A DNA stretch of 64,000 nt. Source: Streptomyces sp. 2114.4 (lineage in GTDB: Bacteria; Actinomycetota; Actinomycetes; Streptomycetales; Streptomycetaceae). The position numbers were made by a program, and so were the translations under genes. The stretch lies in contig NZ_FYEY01000001.1 in NCBI RefSeq assembly GCF_900187385.1, positions 5,146,001-5,210,000 of the forward strand, written 5' to 3'. The notes beneath the pieces are model-generated. The model was not told the origin of the DNA, did no database searches, and worked only from the letters and a program-made list of their open reading frames with translations. Numbering within the stretch: the stretch's first letter is position 1; each line of letters opens with the position of its first letter. Shown here in pieces: positions 8,034 through 16,505 of this stretch.

Positions 8034-8678
8034 CTACGGCTTCCGCGCGCCGCCCTTCAGCCCGCTCAGGGTGAGGGTCAGCAGCCGGTCGGCGAGCTGA
8101 GGGTCGTCCGGGGATTCCTCCACGGCCAGTGAGATGCCGTTGGTCAGCTGCATCAGATCGCTGATGCTCACATCGGGGCGTACGGCTCCGGCCTGCTGGG
8201 CGCGGGTCAGCAGCGCGTCCCCGGCCTCCCGCATCGGCACGCTGCACCGCGCCATCCCCGAACTGTCGTCCGCCGATGCCGTCATCAGCGCGCGCGACAG
8301 CCCGCGGTAGGTACTGGCGTGGGTGATGATCGCGCGCAGCCATTCGACCAGCGCGGCGCACGGCTGCGGCGCGTCCGCGAGCTCTCTGGCCTGCGCCAGC
8401 AGGGCGTCCACCTCGCCCTGGAAGACCGCGCCCATCAGGGCCGTCCGGTTCGGGAAGTGGCGGTAGAGGGTGCCGATGCCGACCCCGGCACGGCGCGCGA
8501 TGTCCTCCAGCGAGGTGTCCGTGCCGTGCTCGGTGAAGGCCGTACGGGCCTCGCTCAGCAGCCGCTCGTAATTGCGCCGCGCATCGGCCCGCATGGGACG
8601 CATATCCGGTGTCCGCGCCGCCTTGCTCACCACCGGACCCCGCGCCGACTCCCGCTGCCCTGCCGTCTCGGTCCCCAT
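8034..8678 (-). CDS. TetR-family transcriptional regulator
   Basis: 214 residues. The N-terminal TetR helix-turn-helix is unambiguous: FTEHGTDTSLEDIARRAGVGIGTLYRHFPNRTALMGAVFQ. The remaining ~140 residues form the ligand/dimer domain, similar to SCO-type regulators with an LLTRAQQAGAVRPDVSISDL segment. ATG 8678 is used; inner ATGs exist, so the first ~25 residues (Ser/Arg-rich) may not be translated. A 15-bp palindrome lies 14 bp upstream, fitting autoregulation. The divergent neighbour is the membrane esterase gene, a possible target. Confidence 0.93.
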   Translation of the reverse strand: MGTETAGQRESARGPVVSKAARTPDMRPMRADARRNYERLLSEARTAFTEHGTDTSLEDIARRAGVGIGTLYRHFPNRTALMGAVFQGEVDALLAQARELADAPQPCAALVEWLRAIITHASTYRGLSRALMTASADDSSGMARCSVPMREAGDALLTRAQQAGAVRPDVSISDLMQLTNGISLAVEESPDDPQLADRLLTLTLSGLKGGARKP

Positions 8679-8691
8679 CGCCGTCCTCCCT

Positions 8692-8706
8692 CGACCGGGC
8701 CGGTCG
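8692..8706. promoter_or_regulatory. palindrome CGACCGG-G-CCGGTCG, candidate TetR operator
   Basis: Perfect 7-bp arms around one G, 14 bp upstream of the TetR start, in the divergent TetR/esterase intergenic region (8679-9028). That 350-bp region is otherwise without recognised content. Confidence 0.45.
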
Positions 8707-9028
8707 CGGCCCGGTGGGTCCAGGATGCCATTGCGTCCTTAAGGGGTGCCTCGGTGCCGTGTGCACGTGAGGTGGCGGAGCCGGCGGAGTGCTCCTTTGA
8801 ACCGGCCCCCCGCCCGCCAGGTGACCGTCCGGCGGACCGGGCGTGAAGCCCCGGCATCCCCCGGTGGTCGCGCGGCCGAACACCGTGCCGGGGTCGCAAC
8901 GTGTGGGCGCGCGTGGTCATCAAACCAGGCGCAACGAGGTCTTCCGGGGGGTTTCCGGAGGGTCTGGGATACGCCGTGACGGGCCGCCGGGGGAGCGGCG
9001 CGCGGCGCGGAACACCTGGGGAAGAGTC

Positions 9029-10213
9029 ATGGGACTGACCAGTCGATCGCTGTTTTATGCCGTGGCCGCGGTCGCCGTGGTCTGTGTGGGGCTCACGCTC
9101 TGGCTGTGGCCGCGGTTCGCCGGGCGCGGGGTGCGGGCGGTGCTGGGGCGGCTGGGGGTGATCGCCGCCACGCAGCTGGCCGTCGTGGCGGCGCTGGGGC
9201 TTGCGGTGAACGCCAACTTCCAGTTCTACGGCTCCTGGCACGAACTGCTCGGGCTGTACGACGATGCGCCGGCCGCCGTCGGCAAATGGGGCGACGGGGG
9301 GACGGCCGGGCCCGCCGGCGATCCGTCGAAGGGCCTGGTGCAGGCCTCGGGGGCGGACGGTCTGGACAAGGTGCACGGTCTGCCGAAGGGGGAGCCGTCC
9401 CTGGTGGGCAAGGTCGAGTCCGTACGGATCGTGGGAAAGCGGACCCGGGCGGTGGACCCGGCGTACGTCTACCTGCCGCCGCAGTACTTCCAGCCCCAGT
9501 ACGCCCGCCAGCGGTTCCCCGTCGTCGTCGCGCTCAGCGGCTATCCGGGGGGCACCTTCCTGCTCGGTCAGCACCTGCGGCTGCCGCAGACCGCCGGCCG
9601 GCTGATCCGGGAAGGCCGGATGCAGCCGACCGTCATCGTGATGCTGCGGCCCACCATCGCGCCGCCGCGCGACACCCAGTGCGTCGACGTGCCGGGCGGC
9701 CCGCAGGCCGAGACCTTCTTCGCCCGCGATGTGCCGGACGCGCTCAAGTCCCGCTACCGCGTCGGCCACGACCCCGGCGGCTGGGGCGTCATGGGCTACT
9801 CCTCGGGCGGCAGCTGCGCCCTGCAGCTCGCCATGCGGCACGACCGTACGTACACCTCGGCGGCCGCCCTCTCGCCCGACTACAAGGTCAGCAACGACCC
9901 CACGACCGGCGACCTCTTCGGCGAGGGACAAGGCCGGGTCCGCCGCCGCCAGGAGCACGACCTGATGTGGCGGCTGCGGCATCTTCCCGCTCCCCGCGTG
10001 GACGTCCTGGTGGGCACGAGCCGCACCGGCGAGAAGAACTACCCGGCGGCCCGGGCCTTCCTCGCCGCGGTCCGGCCCCCGATGAAGGCGGACTCGATCG
10101 TCCTCGCCCACGGCAGCCACAACTTCGCCACCTGGCGGCGTGAACTGCCCGCCGCGCTGGAGTGGATGAGCCGGTCGCTGAGCTTCCCGGAGGACGTGGT
10201 GGGCAACTCGTAG
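9029..10213 (+). CDS. membrane-anchored alpha/beta-hydrolase (esterase D / antigen 85-like)
   Basis: 394 residues from ATG 9029, chosen because the upstream frame is low-complexity and MGLTSRSLFYAVAAVAVVCV begins a membrane segment. Two N-terminal hydrophobic helices (residues ~8-28 and ~40-62) are followed by an extracytoplasmic esterase domain: YVYLPPQYF, FPVVVALSGYPGG, and the nucleophile elbow GYSSGGSC (second Ser). The His is probably in HGSHNFATW near the C-terminus. The family includes mycolyltransferase-like and feruloyl esterase-like enzymes; substrate unknown, presumably a cell-envelope ester. Confidence 0.85.
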   Translation: MGLTSRSLFYAVAAVAVVCVGLTLWLWPRFAGRGVRAVLGRLGVIAATQLAVVAALGLAVNANFQFYGSWHELLGLYDDAPAAVGKWGDGGTAGPAGDPSKGLVQASGADGLDKVHGLPKGEPSLVGKVESVRIVGKRTRAVDPAYVYLPPQYFQPQYARQRFPVVVALSGYPGGTFLLGQHLRLPQTAGRLIREGRMQPTVIVMLRPTIAPPRDTQCVDVPGGPQAETFFARDVPDALKSRYRVGHDPGGWGVMGYSSGGSCALQLAMRHDRTYTSAAALSPDYKVSNDPTTGDLFGEGQGRVRRRQEHDLMWRLRHLPAPRVDVLVGTSRTGEKNYPAARAFLAAVRPPMKADSIVLAHGSHNFATWRRELPAALEWMSRSLSFPEDVVGNS

Positions 10214-10224
10214 CCGGGCGGCAC

Positions 10225-10269
10225 GCACGCGAGGGGCCCCCGGCCGGCAGCCGGGGGCCCCTCGCGTGC
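10225..10269. terminator. strong bidirectional terminator hairpin
   Basis: Perfect 20-bp inverted repeat (left arm GCACGCGAGGGGCCCCCGGC) around a 5-nt CGGCA loop, located between the convergent esterase and accA genes and 11 bp past the esterase stop. Confidence 0.8.
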
Positions 10270-10287
10270 TGGCGGGATGCCGTCGCG

Positions 10288-12057
10288 TCAGTCCTTGATC
10301 TCGCAGATCACGGCGCCGGACGTGAGGGCGGCGCCGACCTCGGCGGTCAGGCCCTTGATGGTGCCGGAGCGGTGCGCGTTGAGCGGCTGCTCCATCTTCA
10401 TGGCCTCCAGGACGACGACCAGCTCGCCCTCGGTGACCTGCTGGCCCTCCTCGACGGCCACCTTGACGATGGTGCCCTGCATCGGGGAGGCGAGCGCGTC
10501 GCCGGAGGCGGCGGAGCCGGACTTCTTGGCGGCCTTGCGCTTGGGCTTGGCACCGCCGGCGACCGCGGCCCGGGCCAGCGGCATGCCCAGCGAGGACGGC
10601 AGCGAGACCTCCAGGCGCTTGCCGCCGACCTCGACGACGACCGTCTCGCGGGAGTCGGCCTCGGCCTCGTCCGCGCCCGGTGCGGCGAACGGGGGAATCT
10701 CGTTGACGAACTCGGTCTCGATCCAGCGGGTGTGGACCGTGAACGGTTCCTTGGAGCCGGTGAGTTCGGGGGCGAACGCCGGGTCCGTGACGACCGCGCG
10801 GTGGAAGGGGATGGCGGTGGCCATGCCCTCGACGGTGAACTCCGCCAGCGCACGGGCGGCGCGCTGCAGGGCCTGCTCACGGCTGGCGCCGGTGACGATC
10901 AGCTTGGCGAGGAGGGAGTCCCAGGCCGGACCGATGACGGAACCGGACTCCACGCCCGCGTCCAGGCGCACGCCCGGACCGGCCGGGGCGGCGAAGGCGG
11001 TGACGGTGCCGGGGGCCGGGAGGAAGTTGCGGCCCGGGTCCTCGCCGTTGATGCGGAACTCGAACGAATGGCCGCGGACGGCCGGGTCGTCGTAGCCGAG
11101 CTCCTCGCCGTCGGCGATCCGGAACATCTCGCGGACCAGGTCGAGGCCGGTGACCTCTTCGGTGACCGGGTGCTCGACCTGGAGGCGGGTGTTGACCTCC
11201 AGGAAGGAGATGGTGCCGTCCTGGCCGACGAGGAATTCACAGGTGCCGGCGCCCTCGTAGCCGGCTTCCTTGAGGATGGCCTTGGAGGCGCGGTACAGCT
11301 CGGCGTTCTGCTCCTTGGTCAGGAACGGGGCCGGGGCCTCCTCCACCAGCTTCTGGTGGCGGCGCTGCAGCGAGCAGTCACGGGTCGAGACCACGACGAC
11401 GTTGCCGTGCTTGTCGGCCAGGCACTGGGTCTCGACGTGCCGCGGACGGTCGAGGTACCGCTCGACGAAGCACTCGCCGCGGCCGAACGCGGCGACCGCC
11501 TCGCGCACCGCGGAGTCATACAGCTCCGGGACCTCTTCGAGGGTGCGGGCGACCTTCAGGCCACGGCCGCCGCCACCGAAGGCCGCCTTGATCGCGATCG
11601 GCAGACCGTGCTCCTTGGCGAAGGCCACGACCTCCTCCGCACCGGAGACCGGGTCGGGGGTGCCGGCGACCAGGGGGGCACCGGCCCGCTGGGCGATGTG
11701 CCTCGCTGCGACCTTGTCACCGAGGTCGCGGATGGCCTGCGGGGGCGGCCCGATCCAGGTCAGCCCGGCGTCCAGGACGGCCTGCGCGAACTCGGCGTTC
11801 TCCGACAGGAAGCCGTATCCCGGGTGGATGGCGTCCGCACCCGAATCGGCGGCGGCAGCCAGGACCTTGGCGATGTCCAGGTAACTGGTGGCAGGAGTGT
11901 CACCGCCCAAGGCGTACGCCTCGTCTGCCGCGCGGACGTGCAGTGCGTCCCGGTCGGGGTCGGCGTAGACAGCCACGCTTGCGATCCCCGCGTCCCGGCA
12001 TGCACGGGCAACGCGAACAGCGATTTCGCCACGGTTGGCGATGAGCACCTTGCGCAC
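10288..12057 (-). CDS. accA: acyl-CoA carboxylase alpha subunit: biotin carboxylase plus biotin carboxyl carrier
   Basis: Carboxylates biotin with ATP and bicarbonate and carries it to the beta subunit for malonyl-/methylmalonyl-CoA synthesis. From GTG 12057 it is 589 residues (VRKVLIANRGEIAVRVARACRD), matching in memory the 590-residue S. coelicolor AccA2. Domains: biotin carboxylase 1-450 (GGGGRGLKVA ATP loop; EVNTRLQVEHPVTE catalytic loop), linker, and biotinyl carrier domain with EAMKMEQP (biotinylated Lys554). The linker has a Lys-rich stretch KPKRKAAKK. The partner subunits pccB and accE and the ligase birA lie 10-12 kb downstream, outside this transcription unit. Confidence 0.97.
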   Translation of the reverse strand: MRKVLIANRGEIAVRVARACRDAGIASVAVYADPDRDALHVRAADEAYALGGDTPATSYLDIAKVLAAAADSGADAIHPGYGFLSENAEFAQAVLDAGLTWIGPPPQAIRDLGDKVAARHIAQRAGAPLVAGTPDPVSGAEEVVAFAKEHGLPIAIKAAFGGGGRGLKVARTLEEVPELYDSAVREAVAAFGRGECFVERYLDRPRHVETQCLADKHGNVVVVSTRDCSLQRRHQKLVEEAPAPFLTKEQNAELYRASKAILKEAGYEGAGTCEFLVGQDGTISFLEVNTRLQVEHPVTEEVTGLDLVREMFRIADGEELGYDDPAVRGHSFEFRINGEDPGRNFLPAPGTVTAFAAPAGPGVRLDAGVESGSVIGPAWDSLLAKLIVTGASREQALQRAARALAEFTVEGMATAIPFHRAVVTDPAFAPELTGSKEPFTVHTRWIETEFVNEIPPFAAPGADEAEADSRETVVVEVGGKRLEVSLPSSLGMPLARAAVAGGAKPKRKAAKKSGSAASGDALASPMQGTIVKVAVEEGQQVTEGELVVVLEAMKMEQPLNAHRSGTIKGLTAEVGAALTSGAVICEIKD

Positions 12058-12462
12058 GATGGGTCCTTCCTTGGCGCTTCGCCGTAACAAATGGATGCGG
12101 CGATTTTAGGGACTGGCGACACCGCGTGCCGACCCGTTCCCTGGGGTGAGCTTGCCCACACGGAGTGTGCTCGGGGCGCCAGTGAGGAACCTAAGTCCCC
12201 TGGTATCCCAGGGTAGGCCCGGATTCCTGGGCTTCGCGTCGCGCCCCGGTGTGGCTTAGGTCTCGCGCCGCGGGCGTCCAGCGGATCGTCAATTCTTTGT
12301 GGAGTCCCTACGAATGGGCGAAGGAAACTTTGCGGGCGGCTCGGTCCGTCGGCGTGCCGTCACCCTTCCGGTCGCCGCCGTCCGCGCCCGCCCGCGCACC
12401 ACCCTTGCCCAGCTTTTACCTTCCGCAGAACTCTTCCCCCGGAGGGGGGACCCCCATGTAGC
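12058..12462. promoter_or_regulatory. 405-bp divergent intergenic region
   Basis: Contains the accA leader on the minus strand (AAGGAAGGACCC just before the GTG) and the promoter area of the membrane protein at 12463. A short hairpin CCCTGG-TATC-CCAGGG lies near 12200. No gene recognised. Confidence 0.4.
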
Positions 12463-13065
12463 GTGCGCGATGCCCCGTACCCCGCGGTAACAGGGGCACC
12501 AGGAGCATCAGCGGCATCGGGCGTCCGCGGGGCGCCCCGGCTCGGCACATGGCGGAAGTGGGTGGACGTGGTGGTGGCACGACGGCCGGTGGCCTTGGCC
12601 GCGGCGGTGGTACTGGTCCTGGAAGCGTTCGGGATCGTGCTGCTCAACTGGATTCTGAGCATCGTCGTGGACAGGCAGCAGATGTCCCTGGCCGGGCTGC
12701 AGCCCCGTGCGATGTCCGCCGGCTCCTGGGTCGGCGGCATCGTCTTCGGCCTCTACCTGCTGTTCTGCGCCGCCGTTCTGCTCCGCACCGCGATACGCGA
12801 CCGCGCCCCCAGCGGTTTCACCCGTATCGCCCTCATCGGCTGCGCGGTGGTGCACGGCGTACTGGGCGCCTTCGCCGTCGGCCTGGTCGGCTGGGTCGCC
12901 TTCCTCGCGATGACGGTGGTGCTGGCGCTGCTGGTGCTGACCCTGGTGGCGTACGGGGAGGGGCGTGAGGGCGAGGGGCGCGGGGCCACGGAGAACGGCA
13001 CGAACTCCCCGAATGCCCCGAACACCCCGAATGGAGCATCGCCCGCGGCTCCCTCCTCCGCCTGA
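12463..13065 (+). CDS. integral membrane protein, unknown function
   Basis: 200 residues from GTG 12463, with GGAGGGGGG about 15 bp upstream (rather far; a later GTG could be the true start). Four hydrophobic helices: ALAAAVVLVLEAFGIVLLNW, SWVGGIVFGLYLLFCAAVLL, FTRIALIGCAVVHGVLGAF and VGWVAFLAMTVVLALLVLTLV. The C-terminus is a hydrophilic Asn/Pro/Thr repeat (NSPNAPNTPNGASP). No family was recognised. It lies divergent from accA and just upstream of the kinase block. Confidence 0.75.
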   Translation: MRDAPYPAVTGAPGASAASGVRGAPRLGTWRKWVDVVVARRPVALAAAVVLVLEAFGIVLLNWILSIVVDRQQMSLAGLQPRAMSAGSWVGGIVFGLYLLFCAAVLLRTAIRDRAPSGFTRIALIGCAVVHGVLGAFAVGLVGWVAFLAMTVVLALLVLTLVAYGEGREGEGRGATENGTNSPNAPNTPNGASPAAPSSA

Positions 13066-13184
13066 CCGCCCCGTTCGCCACCTGCCGAGCAGGCCCGAAC
13101 TCCGGCCGCAGCGGGCCGGATCGAGGCCGTCCGGGGCCGCGCGACACGCCCGGGTAGGCTCTCGCGCGTGTCGTCGGACGGGGG

Positions 13185-14195
13185 ATGGTGCGCATGGAGG
13201 CGCCAGTTGCGGGTGGAGAGGACCGGGCGAGAGCCGGGGACGGCGGACTGATCGGTCCGTACGTGGTGCTCCGCCCGCTGGATGACGAGCGGTCCAAGGT
13301 GCCCGTACCGGAGCGGCGGTTCATCGGGCGGAGCGCGGACGGGGGCCGTACGGTGCTGATCGCCGTCCCGCTGCCGGGGGCCGACCCGGGGCGGTACCTC
13401 GCCGAGGCGGAGGCCTCGCGCTATCTGCTCGGGCCGTGGTCCGCACCGGCCGCCGAACTCGCCGCGCCCGGTGACGCGCCCTGGCACGCCCGCCCCTACC
13501 TCCCCGCGATTCCGCTGCCCACCGCGCTCGCCCTGTACGGCGGGCCGCTGCCCGAGCGCACCGTACGGGCGCTCGGCGCGGCCCTGATGGAGACCTTGAT
13601 CATCGGGCACGGGCAGGGCCTGGCCCATGCCGGCGTGTCGCCCGCCGCCGTGCTGCTGGCCGCCGACGGGCCCCGGCTCACCTGCTTCGGGGCGGTACGG
13701 GCCGCGGCCGGGGACGGCACGCCGCGCTCCGGGCTGCCCGGCCTGGAGTCGGGGAGCCTGCCGCCGGAGCAGGCCGCCGGCGGGCGGCCGCAGCCGATGG
13801 GCGATGTCTACGCCCTCGGTGCGACCCTCGCCTACGCCGCCACCGGGTACACCGTGCCGGAGCGGGAAGAGCTCCCGGCCGCCCTGCGGACCGTCATCAC
13901 CGGCTGCCTCTCCCGGGACCCGGCGGCCCGGCCGCGCCCCGCCGAGGTGCTGGACGCGCTCAGCCCGCTCGCCGGGGACGGCGCACGGGCGGCCGTACCG
14001 GGAGCCGCGGGTGACGCCGCCGGTCCCCTGCCGCCCGCCACCGTGCTCGACGCCGCCGGGAGCCCCGCGGGCCGCGCCGCCGCCGCGCTCGGCCCCGGCT
14101 GGCTGCCCGGCCGGCTGATCGCGGCCCTCGCCCGCCAGTCGGCCGACGTGCTCGCCGCGACCCTCCCGCTCCCGCCCGCCGCACGCCAGGACTGA
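13185..14195 (+). CDS. Ser/Thr kinase-fold pseudokinase
   Basis: 336 residues with the layout of a bacterial Ser/Thr kinase domain but without its catalytic residues. No glycine-rich loop is seen, the HRD position reads HAG (GQGLAHAGVSPAAVLLA), and the DFG position reads CFG (RLTCFGAVRA). The C-lobe is recognisable: LPPEQAAGG (APE region), GDVYALGATLAYAATG and ITGCLSRDPAARPRPAEVLDAL. The C-terminal ~90 residues are Ala/Pro-rich. It stops 8 bp before the first AfsK-like kinase and is probably co-transcribed, suggesting an allosteric or scaffold role. Start may be ATG 13185, GTG 13188 or ATG 13194. Confidence 0.8.
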   Translation: MVRMEAPVAGGEDRARAGDGGLIGPYVVLRPLDDERSKVPVPERRFIGRSADGGRTVLIAVPLPGADPGRYLAEAEASRYLLGPWSAPAAELAAPGDAPWHARPYLPAIPLPTALALYGGPLPERTVRALGAALMETLIIGHGQGLAHAGVSPAAVLLAADGPRLTCFGAVRAAAGDGTPRSGLPGLESGSLPPEQAAGGRPQPMGDVYALGATLAYAATGYTVPEREELPAALRTVITGCLSRDPAARPRPAEVLDALSPLAGDGARAAVPGAAGDAAGPLPPATVLDAAGSPAGRAAAALGPGWLPGRLIAALARQSADVLAATLPLPPAARQD

Positions 14196-14203
14196 CGCCC
14201 GCC

Positions 14204-16444
14204 ATGCCCTTCCCCCTCGCCCACGACGACCCGCACGGCTTCGGCCCGTACCGCCTCATCGCCCGGCTGGGCAGCGGCGGCATGGGCACCGTCTACCTGG
14301 CCCGCTCGCCGGGCGGCCGGACCCTCGCGCTCAAGACGATGCACGCCCGGATCGCCACGGAGACCGCGTTCCGTACCCGCTTCCGGCTGGAGGCGGATGC
14401 CGCCCGGGTCATCGGCGGACGGTACGGAGCCCAGGTCGTCGACGCCGACCCGCTCGCCGAAACCCCGTGGATGGCCACCGAGTACGTCCTCGGCCCGCCG
14501 CTCGACGAGGCGGTGCAGCAGGCCGGTCCGCTGCCCGAGGCGACGGTGCGTGCCCTCGGGGCGGCGCTGTGCGGGGCGCTCGGCCAACTGCATCACTCGG
14601 ATGTCGTACACCGTGACCTCAAGCCGTCCAACATCATGGTCACGGCGCACGGCCCGAAGGTCATCGACTTCGGTATCGCCCGCGCCCTCGGCGATGACCG
14701 GCTCACCCACGCCGGTGCCGCGGTCGGCACCCCGGCCTTCATGTCGCCGGAGCAGGCCACCGGAGCGGAACACGCCCCGGCCGGAGACGTCTTCGCGCTC
14801 GCCGGGGTCCTGGTCTTCGCCGCCACCGGCCGCGGACCGTTCGGCAACGGGCAGCCGGCGGACCTCCTCTACCGGGTGCGCTACGGCGAGCCGGACCTCA
14901 CCGGCGTGCCCGCCGCCCTGGTCCCGGTCCTGTCCCGCTGCCTGGCCAAGGAGGCCGCGGAGCGTCCGACGACCGCCGAGCTCGCCGCCCAACTGCACGA
15001 CGGTGACGGGGAGTTCGCCGACCATCTGCCGGACGCGGTGCTCGCCGAGATCGGGCGGCGGGCGAGCGAGGTCTGGCAGGTGGTCCCGCAGCGGCTGCCC
15101 GCACCGCCCGGCCCGCCGCCGGCCGCGCCGTCCGCCGGCGCCCCCGCCCGCCGCCTGTCCCGCCGGGGGCTGCTGATGGCGGGTGCGGGGTCGGCGCTCG
15201 GGGTCGCGGGGGCCGGGGCGGGGGTGTGGGCGTGGCTGGGCGCGGGCGAGCCGGCGCCGGGCCCCGGCACCGGGCCCGGGTACACCGAGCCGAAGCCGGG
15301 GCCGAGCGTCGCCCCCGTGAAGAAGAAGCAGCTGGACTCGGTGTGGCAGAAGCAGTACGGCGGCCCGGACGACGACCAGAACCCCGAAGTGCCCCTGCTC
15401 GCCGGTGACCAGGTCGTCCTGGTGGCCAATGCCGGGGCGCGCGGTGTGGACGCCAAGTCCGGCGCGTCCCGGTGGACGTTCTCGCTGTATGCGGACGACT
15501 CGTGGCAGGTCGCCTCGGACGGCACCCGCGTCTATCAGATCGCGAGGGACGAGCACCATGATGCGCAGGGCTCGCTGAGGTCCGTCACCTGGTTCCTCGC
15601 CCGCGTGGACCTCGACACGGGCAAGGCCGGCAAGCGCCTCGCCCCCGTGTCGGACGACCGGGACAACGGCCTCATCAGCCGGCTGCTGGCCGTCGCCGGC
15701 GACACGGCCTACCTGGCGGTCTCCCACGGGAAGGTCAAGCGGTACGAACGCCAGCTGCCCTGGTCCGTGACGGCGGTGAACCTCGCCACGGGGAGCCCGG
15801 AGTGGACCGACCCGCTGCCGTTCCACTCCGCCGAGAGCGACGAGAACCACTTCCTGTCCGCCAAGGTCACCGGCCATCTCCTGGTGACCCTGCAGCAGAT
15901 GAACGACGGCACCGTCCGGATCGCGGCCCGCGACACCCGCACCGGGAAGGTGCTCTGGGACAAGCCGTGGAAGGGCGCCGACAGGCGGTTCGTACGGGAT
16001 CCGCTCACGGCCGACGACCGGCATCTCTACCTGGGCTACGGCCCGTTGCGGGCGCTGCGGCTGAGCGACGGCGGACAGGTGTGGGACACCTCCGCCACTC
16101 GCCCCGGGAAGACGTACGGGCCGCCGGTCCTCAAGGGCGGGGTGCTGTACGCGGTGGAGAAGGGCCTCGGCCTGGTCGCGTTCGGCACCGGAAGCGGGAC
16201 GCCGCGATGGGCGGAGAAGAGCGCGGAGGGCCCGCGCGCCGACCATGTCGTCCATCCGGTGATCGGCTCCGAGTACGCCTACACCTACAGCCGCACCGAC
16301 AAGCTGCTCCGGGCCGTCGGCCTCACCTCGCACACCACCGAGCGGTTCTACAAGACCAGCGGGACCCGGTTCACCGCCCACGAGAAGAGCGGGATGATCA
16401 TCGCCTCCGGCCCGGACTTCCTCGCGGGCTTCCCGCTCCGCTGA
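14204..16444 (+). CDS. AfsK-like membrane Ser/Thr protein kinase with C-terminal PQQ-type propeller
   Basis: 746 residues. The kinase domain (14-265) is complete: GSGGMGTVY (23-31), Lys44, HRDLKPSN (136-143), DFG (155-157), GTPAFMSPEQ (175-184). A Pro-rich linker leads to SRRGLLM (319-325) and one membrane segment (~322-344). The rest is repeated VDAKSGASRWTF / ARDTRTGKVLWD / LRLSDGGQVWD blades of a PQQ-like beta-propeller, expected outside the cell. This is the architecture of AfsK, which phosphorylates AfsR in Streptomyces secondary-metabolism control. Whether this is a sensor kinase for envelope signals is inferred. It is operonic with the upstream pseudokinase and the following kinase. 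Confidence 0.92.
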   Translation: MPFPLAHDDPHGFGPYRLIARLGSGGMGTVYLARSPGGRTLALKTMHARIATETAFRTRFRLEADAARVIGGRYGAQVVDADPLAETPWMATEYVLGPPLDEAVQQAGPLPEATVRALGAALCGALGQLHHSDVVHRDLKPSNIMVTAHGPKVIDFGIARALGDDRLTHAGAAVGTPAFMSPEQATGAEHAPAGDVFALAGVLVFAATGRGPFGNGQPADLLYRVRYGEPDLTGVPAALVPVLSRCLAKEAAERPTTAELAAQLHDGDGEFADHLPDAVLAEIGRRASEVWQVVPQRLPAPPGPPPAAPSAGAPARRLSRRGLLMAGAGSALGVAGAGAGVWAWLGAGEPAPGPGTGPGYTEPKPGPSVAPVKKKQLDSVWQKQYGGPDDDQNPEVPLLAGDQVVLVANAGARGVDAKSGASRWTFSLYADDSWQVASDGTRVYQIARDEHHDAQGSLRSVTWFLARVDLDTGKAGKRLAPVSDDRDNGLISRLLAVAGDTAYLAVSHGKVKRYERQLPWSVTAVNLATGSPEWTDPLPFHSAESDENHFLSAKVTGHLLVTLQQMNDGTVRIAARDTRTGKVLWDKPWKGADRRFVRDPLTADDRHLYLGYGPLRALRLSDGGQVWDTSATRPGKTYGPPVLKGGVLYAVEKGLGLVAFGTGSGTPRWAEKSAEGPRADHVVHPVIGSEYAYTYSRTDKLLRAVGLTSHTTERFYKTSGTRFTAHEKSGMIIASGPDFLAGFPLR

Positions 16445-16505
16445 ACGCGCCACCACGCTCCTGATCCTGCTGCACTTGTCTGAACTCGCCCGAAGGACAC
16501 CGCCC

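Noticed and set aside
7980..8678. The TetR gene at 8034 as regulator of the mgt palindrome
   Set aside because: Its own upstream palindrome (CGACCGG-G-CCGGTCG) is unlike ACGAGACGTCTCGT, and the loci are 34 kb apart.
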